DNA of 64,000 bases, taken from positions 186,001-250,000 of the forward strand of contig NZ_QXJP01000002.1 of NCBI RefSeq assembly GCF_004115085.1, given 5' to 3'. Below, in pieces: positions 44,148-53,415 of the stretch (its first letter is position 1; every line of letters begins with the position of its first letter). The DNA is from Longirhabdus pacifica (GTDB lineage Bacteria; Bacillota; Bacilli; Paenibacillales; DSM-105158). The position numbers were made by a program, and so were the translations under genes. A model generated the notes under the pieces. That model was not told the DNA's origin. It did no database searches and saw only the letters and a program-made list of their open reading frames with translations.

Positions 44148-45040
44148 TATTCACTCGCCTCTATATATTCAGAAGTGAGATTTTTCAAAGTTGAAAAGAA
44201 ACTTTCCACTGTACCGTTTACATCATCCGTCAAATGAGCAAATTCATCTTCGTTGCCAAACATACCAGATACAAAACCAATACCCGTATGATTTCCGATA
44301 TTTTCATTACCGAACGTAGTTTGTAACACATCTTGCAAAGCACTCACATTTAAGTTCCATTTGTTTGTATTTTGCTCTAATGCAACTCTGCCCAAGAAAA
44401 ACGGGTTAGCAATCGGGTACAATCCTCCGATAACAAACAATGGTGCAAGGCTTTCTTGACGACCACGAATGTTACGATTTAATAATTTGACGATATCAAG
44501 TAGTTGATGTATCCGATTTATTCTTGTTTCTTCAGACAAAGTAACATCCCCATCACGTCCAACTCTATCTAAATCCATCGTTAACGTGTACGTATACAAA
44601 CTTTCATGCTGCTCAATATTAGCTATATCAGGCGTTTCATTAATGCGCTCCGCTAGTCCCAGGTTGTTTAAGAACTCCATATCACTGCGATAAGGTTCAA
44701 GTGAAATAGCATGCGACAATCTTGCAACTGCAGGTCTTTTTTGTGATTTCTTCCCTGTTTTTAAATATCCGAATAGATCCATTTCTACTGAATCTTCTAT
44801 GGATACATCTTCACGAAATTGAAGTGTTCCTTTTGCTTTATCAATTGTATCTAAGTTCCAACCGAACCACTCGTTTCCTAAGCGAACGATGTCATAGCGA
44901 ATGCTTTGTCGAGAAGCAAAGGTGAGCACGTCACCATTCCCACGATGAATTTTTTTCAATTCCGATAGGTTACGAATTCCCTCACCGTAATTTAGTGAAT
45001 TGGCTTTCATAATGACTGTTAGTGATAGTGCTTTACCCAT
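44147..45040 (-). CDS. cas7: Cascade backbone subunit Cas7 (Cst2/DevR type)
   Basis: A 297-residue Cas7 of the Cst2/DevR group: LSLTVIMKANSLNYGEG at the N terminus, then RQSIRYDIVR, and ARLSHAISLEPYRSDMEF in the middle. Several copies form the crRNA-binding backbone of Cascade. AGGAGG precedes the ATG inside the end of cas8, giving an eight-base overlap. Confidence 0.94.
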   Translation of the reverse strand: MGKALSLTVIMKANSLNYGEGIRNLSELKKIHRGNGDVLTFASRQSIRYDIVRLGNEWFGWNLDTIDKAKGTLQFREDVSIEDSVEMDLFGYLKTGKKSQKRPAVARLSHAISLEPYRSDMEFLNNLGLAERINETPDIANIEQHESLYTYTLTMDLDRVGRDGDVTLSEETRINRIHQLLDIVKLLNRNIRGRQESLAPLFVIGGLYPIANPFFLGRVALEQNTNKWNLNVSALQDVLQTTFGNENIGNHTGIGFVSGMFGNEDEFAHLTDDVNGTVESFFSTLKNLTSEYIEASE

Positions 45041-46820
45041 TTGCTGTCTCCTCCTCTTTTTTCGTTGTATCTTTTTCTAACATTCCAGCAATAAATGCAG
45101 AAGCAATGGTTTCAAAATCTAGCCCCTCATCTTTAAATACATCCACAAAAATATCTGGTATCTCCATGTCAGCACTCATGTACAAGCGGAAGATAGTATC
45201 CATAAATCCGTTTTTATTTCCTGATTTCACTGCATTAATAAGTCGGTATGCAACCCCTTCCAGCTTTTTACGTCCGCTTGCACGATATGTCCCCTCTCCT
45301 TCATTTCCTGGACGGCTAACCATTTTCTTTCTCAATTTAACACCACAATTTTTTATAAATGTAATACGTTTATCATAACTTGTCATCTGCTTCACATCCT
45401 TCCTCGCATTTAATATTCTTCTTCGTTCCCTTACCGCATGATAAGCACCTTGTCCGTGTTGATCATTTTTGACTGCTTCACGTAAATATTGAAATAATAC
45501 TTGTTTCGGATCGATGCCTTGTAAAATCTCTCTTAAAAAAGTATCTCGCAAATCATACTGATGCAGTAATGTAATCCCCTTTCCATACTTAGCAAGATAA
45601 CTTGTGAGGTATGGTGGAACGTGGTAGTAATCTAGTAATGTTTTTTTACCTGGATATTGAGAATGCACTTCTATGATCGTACAAGCATTGTTCATTTTCT
45701 TCGCTTTATCAAGTGATTCTTCCAATACACCGATAATCGCTTCAGGGAATGATGCTCCACTAGAGCGAAGTGTTTTATAATGTGTATTGTCTTTATAAAT
45801 AGCTGGAAAAGATTGCTCTGACATGATGATGCTTGCAAAATTTATAATTTCATATGATGTATCATTGCCTCTTTTCCTCTTGTAAAACGTCATGCCAAAC
45901 GGAATCATAAATAAAACAAGTCTCGCAACCGCACTCATAGGGATGGGCTGCTTATTATCAAAATCCCAGTAAAAATTAGCTGCTTTAATGCGGGATAGTG
46001 CAAGTGGAGAAAACATCTTCTCTTCATACGATTGTGTAGCTCGTAACTCGTCAATAAAGCTACATGGCAATACTTCTTCATACAAGTATTGCTTAATTTC
46101 TTGCACTGTTGTGCATTTTTTTATTTTTTTTAACCAATCTTTAAAAGGCTTATACTGTGCTTCGTGTTGTGATAAAAACTGAATGATGAGCTGAGGATCT
46201 GTGGTGTGTTGGATATGATGATAAAATTGAAGCTCTAAATAGGCTGGTGTAACAAAATCTTTTTCTATTTGTTTGATATGTTCTTTTGTATTGCCATTAA
46301 AACTAAGTTGCAGAATACTCGTCTGTCCATAAAGTGGGGTAAGGATCACCGTTCTGGCATAATTCAAGGTCAGCTTCTCGTTGATCATGGGAGTAGAGGC
46401 AGCCTGTTGATAGCCCTTTACGATTTGTTCTACTTTGTCCACATCTTCTGCTGTAGTCACTTCTTTTAACTGTTTCATTAGTGTCTTGATAGCAGCACAC
46501 TGCTCTGTTTCAGGAAAATATTTTTCAATTCTTTTATATTGTTCTTTAATTCTTTCAAGCATATCAGCTGTATGTTTTTTTATCTCCGCTGGTTTTTTTC
46601 TCATTTGGCTTAGACACCGGTTCAACCTTTTCATCTCTCGCTCGACTACACTAAATTCATCGATTAAACCATAAATATATTTTGAAGCTACATCTTGTAT
46701 CGTGTCCGCTGTTATTTCTACCCCACTTCTCGTCATCTTCACTTGTTCATCAAGTAAACGAGTAAATCCAATGAGTCCCGCTGTCATCATCCATTCTTGA
46801 CTTTCTATATGTATGGACAC
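45033..46820 (-). CDS. cas8: Cascade large subunit Cas8 (Cst1-like, type I-B)
   Basis: A 595-residue protein with the Cst1-type opening (IESQEWMMTAGLIGFTRLLD) between cas6 and cas7, the position of cas8 in the Tneap subtype. It probably recognises the PAM and recruits Cas3. Although some family members are named for CXXC-CXXC pairs, no CXXC is present here. The GTG start follows GAGGGGGTG. Confidence 0.88.
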   Translation of the reverse strand: MSIHIESQEWMMTAGLIGFTRLLDEQVKMTRSGVEITADTIQDVASKYIYGLIDEFSVVEREMKRLNRCLSQMRKKPAEIKKHTADMLERIKEQYKRIEKYFPETEQCAAIKTLMKQLKEVTTAEDVDKVEQIVKGYQQAASTPMINEKLTLNYARTVILTPLYGQTSILQLSFNGNTKEHIKQIEKDFVTPAYLELQFYHHIQHTTDPQLIIQFLSQHEAQYKPFKDWLKKIKKCTTVQEIKQYLYEEVLPCSFIDELRATQSYEEKMFSPLALSRIKAANFYWDFDNKQPIPMSAVARLVLFMIPFGMTFYKRKRGNDTSYEIINFASIIMSEQSFPAIYKDNTHYKTLRSSGASFPEAIIGVLEESLDKAKKMNNACTIIEVHSQYPGKKTLLDYYHVPPYLTSYLAKYGKGITLLHQYDLRDTFLREILQGIDPKQVLFQYLREAVKNDQHGQGAYHAVRERRRILNARKDVKQMTSYDKRITFIKNCGVKLRKKMVSRPGNEGEGTYRASGRKKLEGVAYRLINAVKSGNKNGFMDTIFRLYMSADMEIPDIFVDVFKDEGLDFETIASAFIAGMLEKDTTKKEEETANG

Positions 46821-46822
46821 GC

Positions 46823-47545
46823 TTACACCCCCTCTCTCTCGACTTCAGTTAATCCGAAGAAAGTTGACTTTTTCCCTAGTCCTAATTGGTAAAGTAACTG
46901 TAAATCTTCTACATGACCTTGAAGTTTGAACATTCCCTTATAAGCCGTATAGTATAACGATTGTTCTGGATGAGATTGCTGGAATATGCGATTACTCTCT
47001 TTCACCACTACTTTTCTCATGTTGATTGGCGTAAAAACGATAGGTTGATGCAATGATCTATTTTTTGCCTGTGCCACTTTTAAATTTGCATAATAATTTA
47101 TTTCGGTTTCATAGTTTTCAGTAAAAGGAGATAGTGGCTTACCATCTTTATCTTCAACTAATATGGGAGACAAGGTGGATAAGACAACGCTAGTTGTGCT
47201 AATTTCTGACTCTTTTAACAATAAAATAGAGGTTTGATTCCATTTCACTCCATCCACTTCATATTGGGTTAATTTTCTCAATCCATTGAATGCATGAATG
47301 GCAAATTCCATCTCAGCACTTACGGTAATAGAGAATTCTTTTAAATGGATATGACTTTGTTCGATTCGGAAGTCTTTTAAGTAGATCGCTGCCGAAAATG
47401 GCTTCATCTCATTCTTGTTTTTTTCAAACATTTTGTGATAGTAATCAGCATCTGCTATTTTGATTGCTTCTTTAATTAAACTATACATTTTCATACGATA
47501 ATGTAACGGAATTCTGTCTGCCTGATATGTGACTCGAAAACGCAA
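46823..47545 (-). CDS. cas6: CRISPR RNA endoribonuclease Cas6
   Basis: A 240-residue RAMP protein starting at a TTG seven bases after AGGAGGTGA. The C-terminal glycine-rich loop YQLGLGKKSTFFGLTEV is the Cas6 signature, and HYRMKMYSLIKEA near the N terminus fits the first ferredoxin fold. It cuts the repeat transcript to give crRNAs with an eight-base 5' handle. It is the first gene of the operon. Confidence 0.95.
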   Translation of the reverse strand: MRFRVTYQADRIPLHYRMKMYSLIKEAIKIADADYYHKMFEKNKNEMKPFSAAIYLKDFRIEQSHIHLKEFSITVSAEMEFAIHAFNGLRKLTQYEVDGVKWNQTSILLLKESEISTTSVVLSTLSPILVEDKDGKPLSPFTENYETEINYYANLKVAQAKNRSLHQPIVFTPINMRKVVVKESNRIFQQSHPEQSLYYTAYKGMFKLQGHVEDLQLLYQLGLGKKSTFFGLTEVEREGV

Positions 47546-47923
47546 AGATAAATCACCTCCTCAGTGAAATATAGACATTAATATTAAATATTCAACCTTA
47601 GTTTCCAATTTATACTATACTCTTTCATTTTACAACATTAAATTATTTAATGCTTGTAGTCTTCAATTTAAAATGATATCTTTTGATATTCCTTTGTTTA
47701 CATTATTACTTTTTGTGATTTTTTATCATTTTCAACATGTAAGAATCAAATTTAAGTATCGAAATGATACAATAGATAAGATGAAGAAATCATGAGAACC
47801 AAGTATACGCCTCAGTACCCAGGCAGGCGCAAAGGTTATTGTAAAGATTTCTCCATCTTATGCTTGGTGGTAGTTAGTTGAAGAAGTTCATTTAACTTAT
47901 GAAAAAAAAGGAGGTCATAAAAA
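47546..47923. other. Divergent intergenic region upstream of the cas operon
   Basis: About 380 AT-rich bases. They should contain the cas promoter (on the - strand, a TATAAAT-like -10 at about 47610-47620 is possible) and the leader of the 46-residue gene on the + strand with the hairpin at 47776-47861. Confidence 0.4.
47776..47861 (+). ncRNA. Structured leader element (long hairpin)
   Basis: ATAAGATGAAGAAATC (47776-47791) pairs over 16 positions (one mismatch) with 47846-47861. The 54-base interior can fold further: AACC with GGTT and CGCC with GGCG. It precedes the small gene at 47924. The class is unknown. Confidence 0.5.
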
Positions 47924-48064
47924 GTGGAATTAGTAATTGGAGTAGTTGGCTTTATTGTAGTGATATACACTCCTATCATTTACAAAATAAATAGAAGGTT
48001 GTCTAAAATAGAAGATAAAATACGTTTGCTCGAGTCAAAATCAGAAAAGGAGAATGAAGCTTAA
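47924..48064 (+). CDS. Small single-span membrane protein, 46 residues
   Basis: The GTG start lies eight bases after a near-perfect AAAGGAGGT. The product has one N-terminal hydrophobic helix (LVIGVVGFIVVIYTPIIY) and a charged coiled-coil-like tail ending KSEKENEA. It ends four bases into the converging gene on the other strand. Size and layout resemble small Bacillus membrane peptides; no family is recognised. Confidence 0.7.
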   Translation: MELVIGVVGFIVVIYTPIIYKINRRLSKIEDKIRLLESKSEKENEA

Positions 48065-48696
48065 TTAGCTGCTTCATTCTCCATGTGCTCTTCCAACATT
48101 TGCAATGTTTCTTGTGTACGGACAAATGCATCATACAATAAATCCATTTGATTTTCACCAATCTTATGTGGCACATGTACTGTAAATGTATAACCAGATT
48201 TCCAGCATCGTTCCAGTGCATCATAAGAAAATGTTGCATCATACGATGTTTTTTCATCCCACGATGTGGAGATGGTTTCTAATAATGGTTCGTATTGCAG
48301 TATGTACTGTTTTTGCAAATCAGAAGATGATAATTTTTTTTCTATACTAAACGAGACAGTAAATGTACAGCCATACCCGTTTTCTGTTGTAGGCTTTGGA
48401 AAAGATAAAATGTTGTTATTTTTCTCTGTTGCCTTCTCTGCTTCTATTTTACTTTCCATATAAAAGTCATTTAATCCAGAATGAAGCTTCACCGCAGCTA
48501 CAGGTTTGGTTTTGTCCTCTGTTATTAAAGCCTCGCTGTCGTGCAATTGAAAAGAAATACGAAACATTCTTGACATGTTGGCAATGTTTACGTGATCTTC
48601 TCGATCTAAAATTTTAATTTGTTTGTCTACCTCAGCATCATAGACGGTTCCTTCGACAATAACTTTTAAATTATCAAATACGGTAGGATCAAACAT
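48061..48696 (-). CDS. Hypothetical protein, 211 residues
   Basis: A soluble acidic protein without a signal peptide. It starts MFDPTVFDNLKVIVEG after AAGGTGAA. It is rich in beta-type alternation in the middle and helical at the end (DAFVRTQETLQMLEEHME). It follows the lysozyme-like membrane protein gene by 71 bases in the same direction, so they are likely co-transcribed. I do not recognise the family. Confidence 0.7.
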   Translation of the reverse strand: MFDPTVFDNLKVIVEGTVYDAEVDKQIKILDREDHVNIANMSRMFRISFQLHDSEALITEDKTKPVAAVKLHSGLNDFYMESKIEAEKATEKNNNILSFPKPTTENGYGCTFTVSFSIEKKLSSSDLQKQYILQYEPLLETISTSWDEKTSYDATFSYDALERCWKSGYTFTVHVPHKIGENQMDLLYDAFVRTQETLQMLEEHMENEAAN

Positions 48697-48767
48697 GTCA
48701 TATATTCACCTTCTTTTTAGTTTCCCCGCTAGTTCCCAGCATCGCATTTCCTGTTTATTTCATTATT

Positions 48768-49925
48768 TTATGATTGCTCACTCACTACATCATCTAGCAT
48801 CATATCACGCTGCATATCTTCAAATATTAACTTCACACCGACCCACCATGCTTTATCCTCTGCATATTCTCGATTAATCCATTGGATAGGGTCTACGTCT
48901 TCAGGCCTGTCCTTACTTAAGCGAACAATCGTCTTCGCTGCGATACGTGCAGATTCATCGATGGTCGTATTGTAGTCTTGCCAACTATGATAAACATTAA
49001 ATGGATTATTTGCAATTTCTGCTGCTTGCTCATGATACTTTGGTACAAAGGCTTGTTCTTGTCCAGTTATAGCGAAAAGCAACAGTGGATGAATATTAAA
49101 TCTTCGTGCCGTTTTATTTAAAGCCGAAAAATACGGTTCTTCCGAGAGTAAAGAGTCTTTTTCCGATAACCAAGCTTTTAATTTACCATGATCGACAGAA
49201 GTGAATTGATACGTTGCTGGCAAACTATTTTCAGTCATGTGATGAGACATCATACTCACATTCATATAATAAACTGGTGGACCGCTTCCTTCCCACCGAT
49301 AATCTACATTGGACTTGCTTATTGCCGCAACGATAACGGTTGTACAAAGAAATGCAACAACACAAATAGTGATAATAGATCCACGTTTATGCGTTCGGAT
49401 TTTACTGCGAAGCAACGATATTGTTTTTATTGATTTTATGGATGACTTCTCCATTTGCAGCGTCGCAGCAACATCATCCATCCCATTTGGTACATGATAA
49501 TGTAATATGTATTGCAAAACGGATGGAATGGCTTTACCTTCCGTTTTATAATTTTTTATATATTCCTTAACTTCTTTATGTACTTCTTGCGGCAAAGTCA
49601 TCTGATATTGTTCTTGCAACCAATCCACTAGAACTTCCCACTGCTGTTCGTTTTTTTCCGCTTCCACTATACTCATATCAATAACATCTGCACTCGTCAG
49701 GACATCGACACCGGATTGTAGAAAATGTCGGACTAATTGTTTCGTCATTGCTTCTTTTACTTTAGACGGGAAAGGTGGGATCGCCTCATTGATTTGTTGA
49801 TATATCATTTGAGCTAATTTTGCTGCATTATATGTTGAATTAGAAACACCTTCTGACTGTATTTTTTGTTTCCATTGTATGATCATTTCTTTGCATACTA
49901 CGGGTTCATGAAATGTATCCAACAT
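48768..49925 (-). CDS. Single-span membrane protein with possible lysozyme-like C-terminal domain
   Basis: A 385-residue protein. Residues 1-180 are a helical, Gln/Glu-rich cytosolic region; a hydrophobic span is at about 183-203; and ~180 extracellular residues follow. In the latter, FNIHPLLLFAITGQEQAFVPK (about 277-297, with Glu290) and NNPFNVYHSW resemble lytic transglycosylase or glucosaminidase cores. It would therefore face the cell wall. The similarity is by pattern only, and hydrolase activity is inference. Confidence 0.6.
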   Translation of the reverse strand: MLDTFHEPVVCKEMIIQWKQKIQSEGVSNSTYNAAKLAQMIYQQINEAIPPFPSKVKEAMTKQLVRHFLQSGVDVLTSADVIDMSIVEAEKNEQQWEVLVDWLQEQYQMTLPQEVHKEVKEYIKNYKTEGKAIPSVLQYILHYHVPNGMDDVAATLQMEKSSIKSIKTISLLRSKIRTHKRGSIITICVVAFLCTTVIVAAISKSNVDYRWEGSGPPVYYMNVSMMSHHMTENSLPATYQFTSVDHGKLKAWLSEKDSLLSEEPYFSALNKTARRFNIHPLLLFAITGQEQAFVPKYHEQAAEIANNPFNVYHSWQDYNTTIDESARIAAKTIVRLSKDRPEDVDPIQWINREYAEDKAWWVGVKLIFEDMQRDMMLDDVVSEQS

Positions 49926-50230
49926 GTATCACTCCAGCAATGAAAATGATACTGCTACATGGATGTAATCAACAAAGAAGAGACGCAGTAACGTGTAACA
50001 TGATTATACTATGTATTGACTATTCACTAACATTCACTATAAAAATATATGTATTTACAGGCTCATCTTCTAGTAAAGATGATACATAAGATGAAGAAAC
50101 ATATGAATGCGTTTACACATTTTTGTTAAGTATAATGGCTTTATATGGTTTTCCTCATCTTATAAAATAAATTGGACTTTCTGTATTGCTTCACTAAGTT
50201 AAATAAATGGCTGAATGGTAATATTATGTA
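49926..50230. other. Intergenic region with hairpin elements
   Basis: About 305 bases. It holds the promoter region of the lysozyme-like gene and the hairpin elements at 50072-50164. No gene is seen. Confidence 0.5.
50072..50164. repeat. Hairpin element related to that at 47776
   Basis: TCATCTT pairs with AAGATGA (50072-50092). A second, longer pairing joins ATAAGATGAAGAAAC (50086-50100) to 50150-50164 (TTTTCCTCATCTTAT). The left arm is shared with the element at 47776-47791 and with 30492-30507. The two pairings are mutually exclusive. Confidence 0.5.
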
Positions 50231-50401
50231 TTACCGAAAGAAATAACCATACAACAGCAAACCAAGTGTTACACCCAGAACACCAAAAACAGCTCCTACC
50301 GAAGGAGGGGCAGGAACTGGCAATTTCAGAAAGGAAAAAAGAAGTCCTACAATCATCCCTGTGCCAAGTGCTGGTAACCATTCCGTTAGTATAATTTTCA
50401 T
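50231..50401 (-). CDS. XapX-domain protein, 56 residues
   Basis: A short frame absent from longer-ORF listings. It matches the XapX pattern: LPALGTGMIVGLLFSFL, then the motif KLPVPAPPSVGAVFG, and a second hydrophobic helix. Two membrane spans are predicted. The family's function is unknown; it often occurs as a small stand-alone membrane protein. A GAGGTG lies 12 bases before the ATG. Confidence 0.8.
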   Translation of the reverse strand: MKIILTEWLPALGTGMIVGLLFSFLKLPVPAPPSVGAVFGVLGVTLGLLLYGYFFR

Positions 50402-50500
50402 GATGTCTAATTCACCTCGCAGAAATATGATTTCTCTATTTTCCCCTTTTTTATAAAAAAAATCAATAACAATTGTAGAAAATTGTTTTTTTCTTTGTTT

Positions 50501-51058
50501 TTACGCTTTCCACTTTATATTACAACCTAGACTCGCCTTTTGCTCTTTAAACACAGGTTTACCTTCTAACATAAGGTTAAGAGCCTCTCTTATATCTTTT
50601 CCTGTCACAGGGATTCCGCTATCCGGTCTAGAGTCATCTAACTGACCTCGATATACACAATCCAATTCTCCATCGAAAATATAAAAGTCAGGTGTACATG
50701 CTGCATCATACGCCTTTGCTACTTCTTGTGTTTCATCATACAAATAAGAGAAAGGAAATTTATTTTTAATAGCAAACTCTTTCATTTTATCTGGAGCGTC
50801 TTCTGGATAAGCTATCACATCATTAGAACTAATAGCGATGAAAGAAATGCCTTTGTCCATGTAGTGTTCTGCCAATCTTACGATTTCATCTACAACATGA
50901 ATAACAAAAGGACAATGATTACAAATAAACATGACAACCGTAGCATTATTGCCAGCAAGATTGCCTAATGATTTTTTACTATTTGTCGTCACGTCCGGCA
51001 ATACAAAATCAGGTGCTTTTGTGCCTAAAGGCATCATATTTGAAGGGGTTCTAGCCAT
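50501..51058 (-). CDS. Thioredoxin-family (AhpC/TSA-like) protein
   Basis: A 185-residue protein with PLGTKAPDFVLPDV and the motif FICNHCPFVIHV in place of CxxC; the two cysteines are three apart (CNHC). It resembles the widespread thioredoxin-like group with YRGQLDDSRP in the C-terminal half. Likely a thiol-disulfide reductase or peroxidase in the cytosol. An AGGAGA site precedes the ATG. Confidence 0.85.
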   Translation of the reverse strand: MARTPSNMMPLGTKAPDFVLPDVTTNSKKSLGNLAGNNATVVMFICNHCPFVIHVVDEIVRLAEHYMDKGISFIAISSNDVIAYPEDAPDKMKEFAIKNKFPFSYLYDETQEVAKAYDAACTPDFYIFDGELDCVYRGQLDDSRPDSGIPVTGKDIREALNLMLEGKPVFKEQKASLGCNIKWKA

Positions 51059-51139
51059 TATGTATTCTCCTTTTTGTGGAAGACTTTCATCTTCTTATTC
51101 CCCCTCATTATAAAGGTCACTGCTTGCTAATTCAAGCGG

Positions 51140-52870
51140 TTACCTATTTACCCCACTCTCTTTCATAAAGCGAAATCTTTTGCTACACATGACAATTCGA
51201 TCATTGTTGTTTAAAGGGTAATATTTATACGGTACAAGTTGTTCATCATTCAAAAAGGTTCCATTACTAGATCCTACATCTTTTACAAAATATTCAGATT
51301 CACGATTTAAAATTTCGAAGTGTGTTTTAGAAACGCCTACAGATTGATCCGCGTAGTTCACTTTATTTTTATCCCTACCGACGATAAACTCTTTGCCTTC
51401 AATCGGTATTCTTTTTTCTTCTCCCTGACCAGACAACAATAGCCACGCTCGGATTGGAGTATCCTTATGCTGAATTCCTTGTACGTGTGTCTCTTCTTGC
51501 TCATTGTCTTTATTTATATCTCGTAGCAACACCGTTTTTCCATCATCATCTGCTAATAATGTCGTGTTGTTAGCTAGTGTCTCATAATACTCGTTCGTTG
51601 AAGTAGCTAGAAAGTTTTCTTCATGGTGCGGAATAGGGCTATACATAGATGGCTCAGTTGATACTGTGGTATGTTGTTCAGCATATAGAAATGGTGGTTT
51701 CCATATTCGAAGCATCACAAACATGCTATCCGCTAGTAATAGCGAAAAACCAATACAAATATATAGTATGGCTTCGCTGGACTTTACAACAAATAAATAC
51801 CATATAGAAAGAAAAATCATACCTGCTATACATATCACGATGGTCAAACTGGATTTATTCAGACTCTGATCAAACAAATGTGTGGGATTCTGCCCACCAT
51901 TCATTACGCTTTCTGTTTCATTTTCGGTGTTCATTTTGGTTTTGGCGTTAGCACTAGCTTTAGATTTAGACTTAATTTTGGCTTTAGTTTTGGTTTTAGG
52001 TTTAGTTTTAGGTTTAGTGCTAGTTTCAGAAAAAATAGATGTATTGTCCTCTTCATTTGGTACTAGTGGGAGAAAAGCATCTTTATCCTTTGTATGTGAT
52101 GATAGAGAAAAAGAGCTATCATCTAATAGATTGAAGTTTTTTGGCTGTTTAGGTTCTTGCTTGAAATCATTGCCGGAATCGTTACCGAAATCATTGTGTT
52201 CTACATACGATGGTTCTGGTGTACCAAAATCCGTATGAAGAGAAGCAGATTCTCGCTGCATGCTATTATCCAATGGAGAAGAAGATTGAAGTAATTTTTC
52301 TAACTCTTTTGCCAGCATCTCCATACTGTTTTCAGGGTGTTGAAATATTTTCAACAAACTTTGAATGCAACCTGCATCCATGTTTCCTACATACGGTGTC
52401 AAAACCATCGTTAATTGTTCTATTTGCTTCATTAATGTCAATTCCATATCAAATTGCTCAAAAGGTAAATATATTAAATGAACATCTGTAACATCTCCGC
52501 CTACAAAAATAAAGTCTGGATGAACGATAAATTGAGAAGAATGGAGCATATAACTTTCGCTTTTCAGGATTGTTTGACATATATGTAATAAACATGTAAG
52601 AAATTGCTGCTCTGAAAATGAATCTTGATCTTTTAAGTGTTGCGATAGCATTCTTTTGCCCGTAAAATAATACATCAATTGTACTTTTTCATTAATTTCA
52701 TGCACATACAATGGCAACAAACCATTTACTGCTGTTTGCTGCAACATATTCACTTGCAGTGAAGATAGCAGTTTAGAAGGTATACCTCCTTCTTTACTTA
52801 ATACGATACAATGACCATCATGACGAATAAAATCATAATGAAATCCAAAAATTGTACTCTGTTCCTTCAT
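51140..52870 (-). CDS. DUF6382/FHA protein of the TAD locus
   Basis: A 576-residue protein. Residues ~1-170 form the DUF6382-type N domain. A low-complexity linker at about 285-320 consists of alternating Lys, Thr, Ser and Ala. Two hydrophobic spans follow at about 340-390. The C-terminal FHA domain shows VGRDKNKVNY, VSKTHFEIL and DVGSSNGTFLND, which bind phosphothreonine. It is the last gene of the TAD operon, 38 bases after the prepilin peptidase, and may link a Ser/Thr kinase signal to pilus assembly. Confidence 0.85.
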   Translation of the reverse strand: MKEQSTIFGFHYDFIRHDGHCIVLSKEGGIPSKLLSSLQVNMLQQTAVNGLLPLYVHEINEKVQLMYYFTGKRMLSQHLKDQDSFSEQQFLTCLLHICQTILKSESYMLHSSQFIVHPDFIFVGGDVTDVHLIYLPFEQFDMELTLMKQIEQLTMVLTPYVGNMDAGCIQSLLKIFQHPENSMEMLAKELEKLLQSSSPLDNSMQRESASLHTDFGTPEPSYVEHNDFGNDSGNDFKQEPKQPKNFNLLDDSSFSLSSHTKDKDAFLPLVPNEEDNTSIFSETSTKPKTKPKTKTKAKIKSKSKASANAKTKMNTENETESVMNGGQNPTHLFDQSLNKSSLTIVICIAGMIFLSIWYLFVVKSSEAILYICIGFSLLLADSMFVMLRIWKPPFLYAEQHTTVSTEPSMYSPIPHHEENFLATSTNEYYETLANNTTLLADDDGKTVLLRDINKDNEQEETHVQGIQHKDTPIRAWLLLSGQGEEKRIPIEGKEFIVGRDKNKVNYADQSVGVSKTHFEILNRESEYFVKDVGSSNGTFLNDEQLVPYKYYPLNNNDRIVMCSKRFRFMKESGVNR

Positions 52871-52908
52871 TTTTTGCACCCCTTACTTCATTACCTATCA
52901 ATTATTAG

Positions 52909-53409
52909 CTATAAAAACATGACTGTATAAATGGCTGGAGCAACAGCTACCATAAATGGAAATGACGTTGTCTCCTCATGATCAAAATGAAAAGCAACTT
53001 TTTTTAGTGTTACTAGTTGTATCATGTGATTAAAAAATTGATGCACATACCGCTTCACTTTATTTTTAAAGAGCAGGATGAATATCCCAATGATGCCTGC
53101 ATAAATAACCGAATATAGTATGGAATATAAAGAAAATTGCATACCAACCAACGCTCCCACTCCAGCGAAGAACTTCACATCACCAGCAGCGACTGCTCCA
53201 ATCATGTATAAGACAAACATAACGACAAAGCTGACTAGAGCGCCGATGAGGGAAGGAATAAGCTGCTCTAAACCAAACAGCATCACATTCAAAATCAATC
53301 CAACGATCACCATACTCACCGTCAATACATTAGGAATGATCATCTTCCACATATCTGTAATTAAAGCGACAACAACAAATAATGACAACACACTATAGAT
53401 CCATACCAT
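52909..53409 (-). CDS. A24 prepilin peptidase (TadV/CpaA)
   Basis: A 166-residue membrane protein with about six spans. The catalytic aspartates are in ALITDMWKMIIPN near residue 19 and AAGDVKFFAGVGAL (the GxGD motif, AAGD here) near residue 76. It removes the leader of the Flp-type pilin and of TadE-like pseudopilins. It lacks the N-methylation domain, as usual for TadV. Confidence 0.92.
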   Translation of the reverse strand: MVWIYSVLSLFVVVALITDMWKMIIPNVLTVSMVIVGLILNVMLFGLEQLIPSLIGALVSFVVMFVLYMIGAVAAGDVKFFAGVGALVGMQFSLYSILYSVIYAGIIGIFILLFKNKVKRYVHQFFNHMIQLVTLKKVAFHFDHEETTSFPFMVAVAPAIYTVMFL

Positions 53410-53415
53410 ATTTTA

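Noticed and set aside
50199-50381. 60-codon Cys- and Ser-rich frame on the - strand
   Set aside because: It is a shadow of the XapX gene in another frame, which has the recognisable PVPAPP motif.
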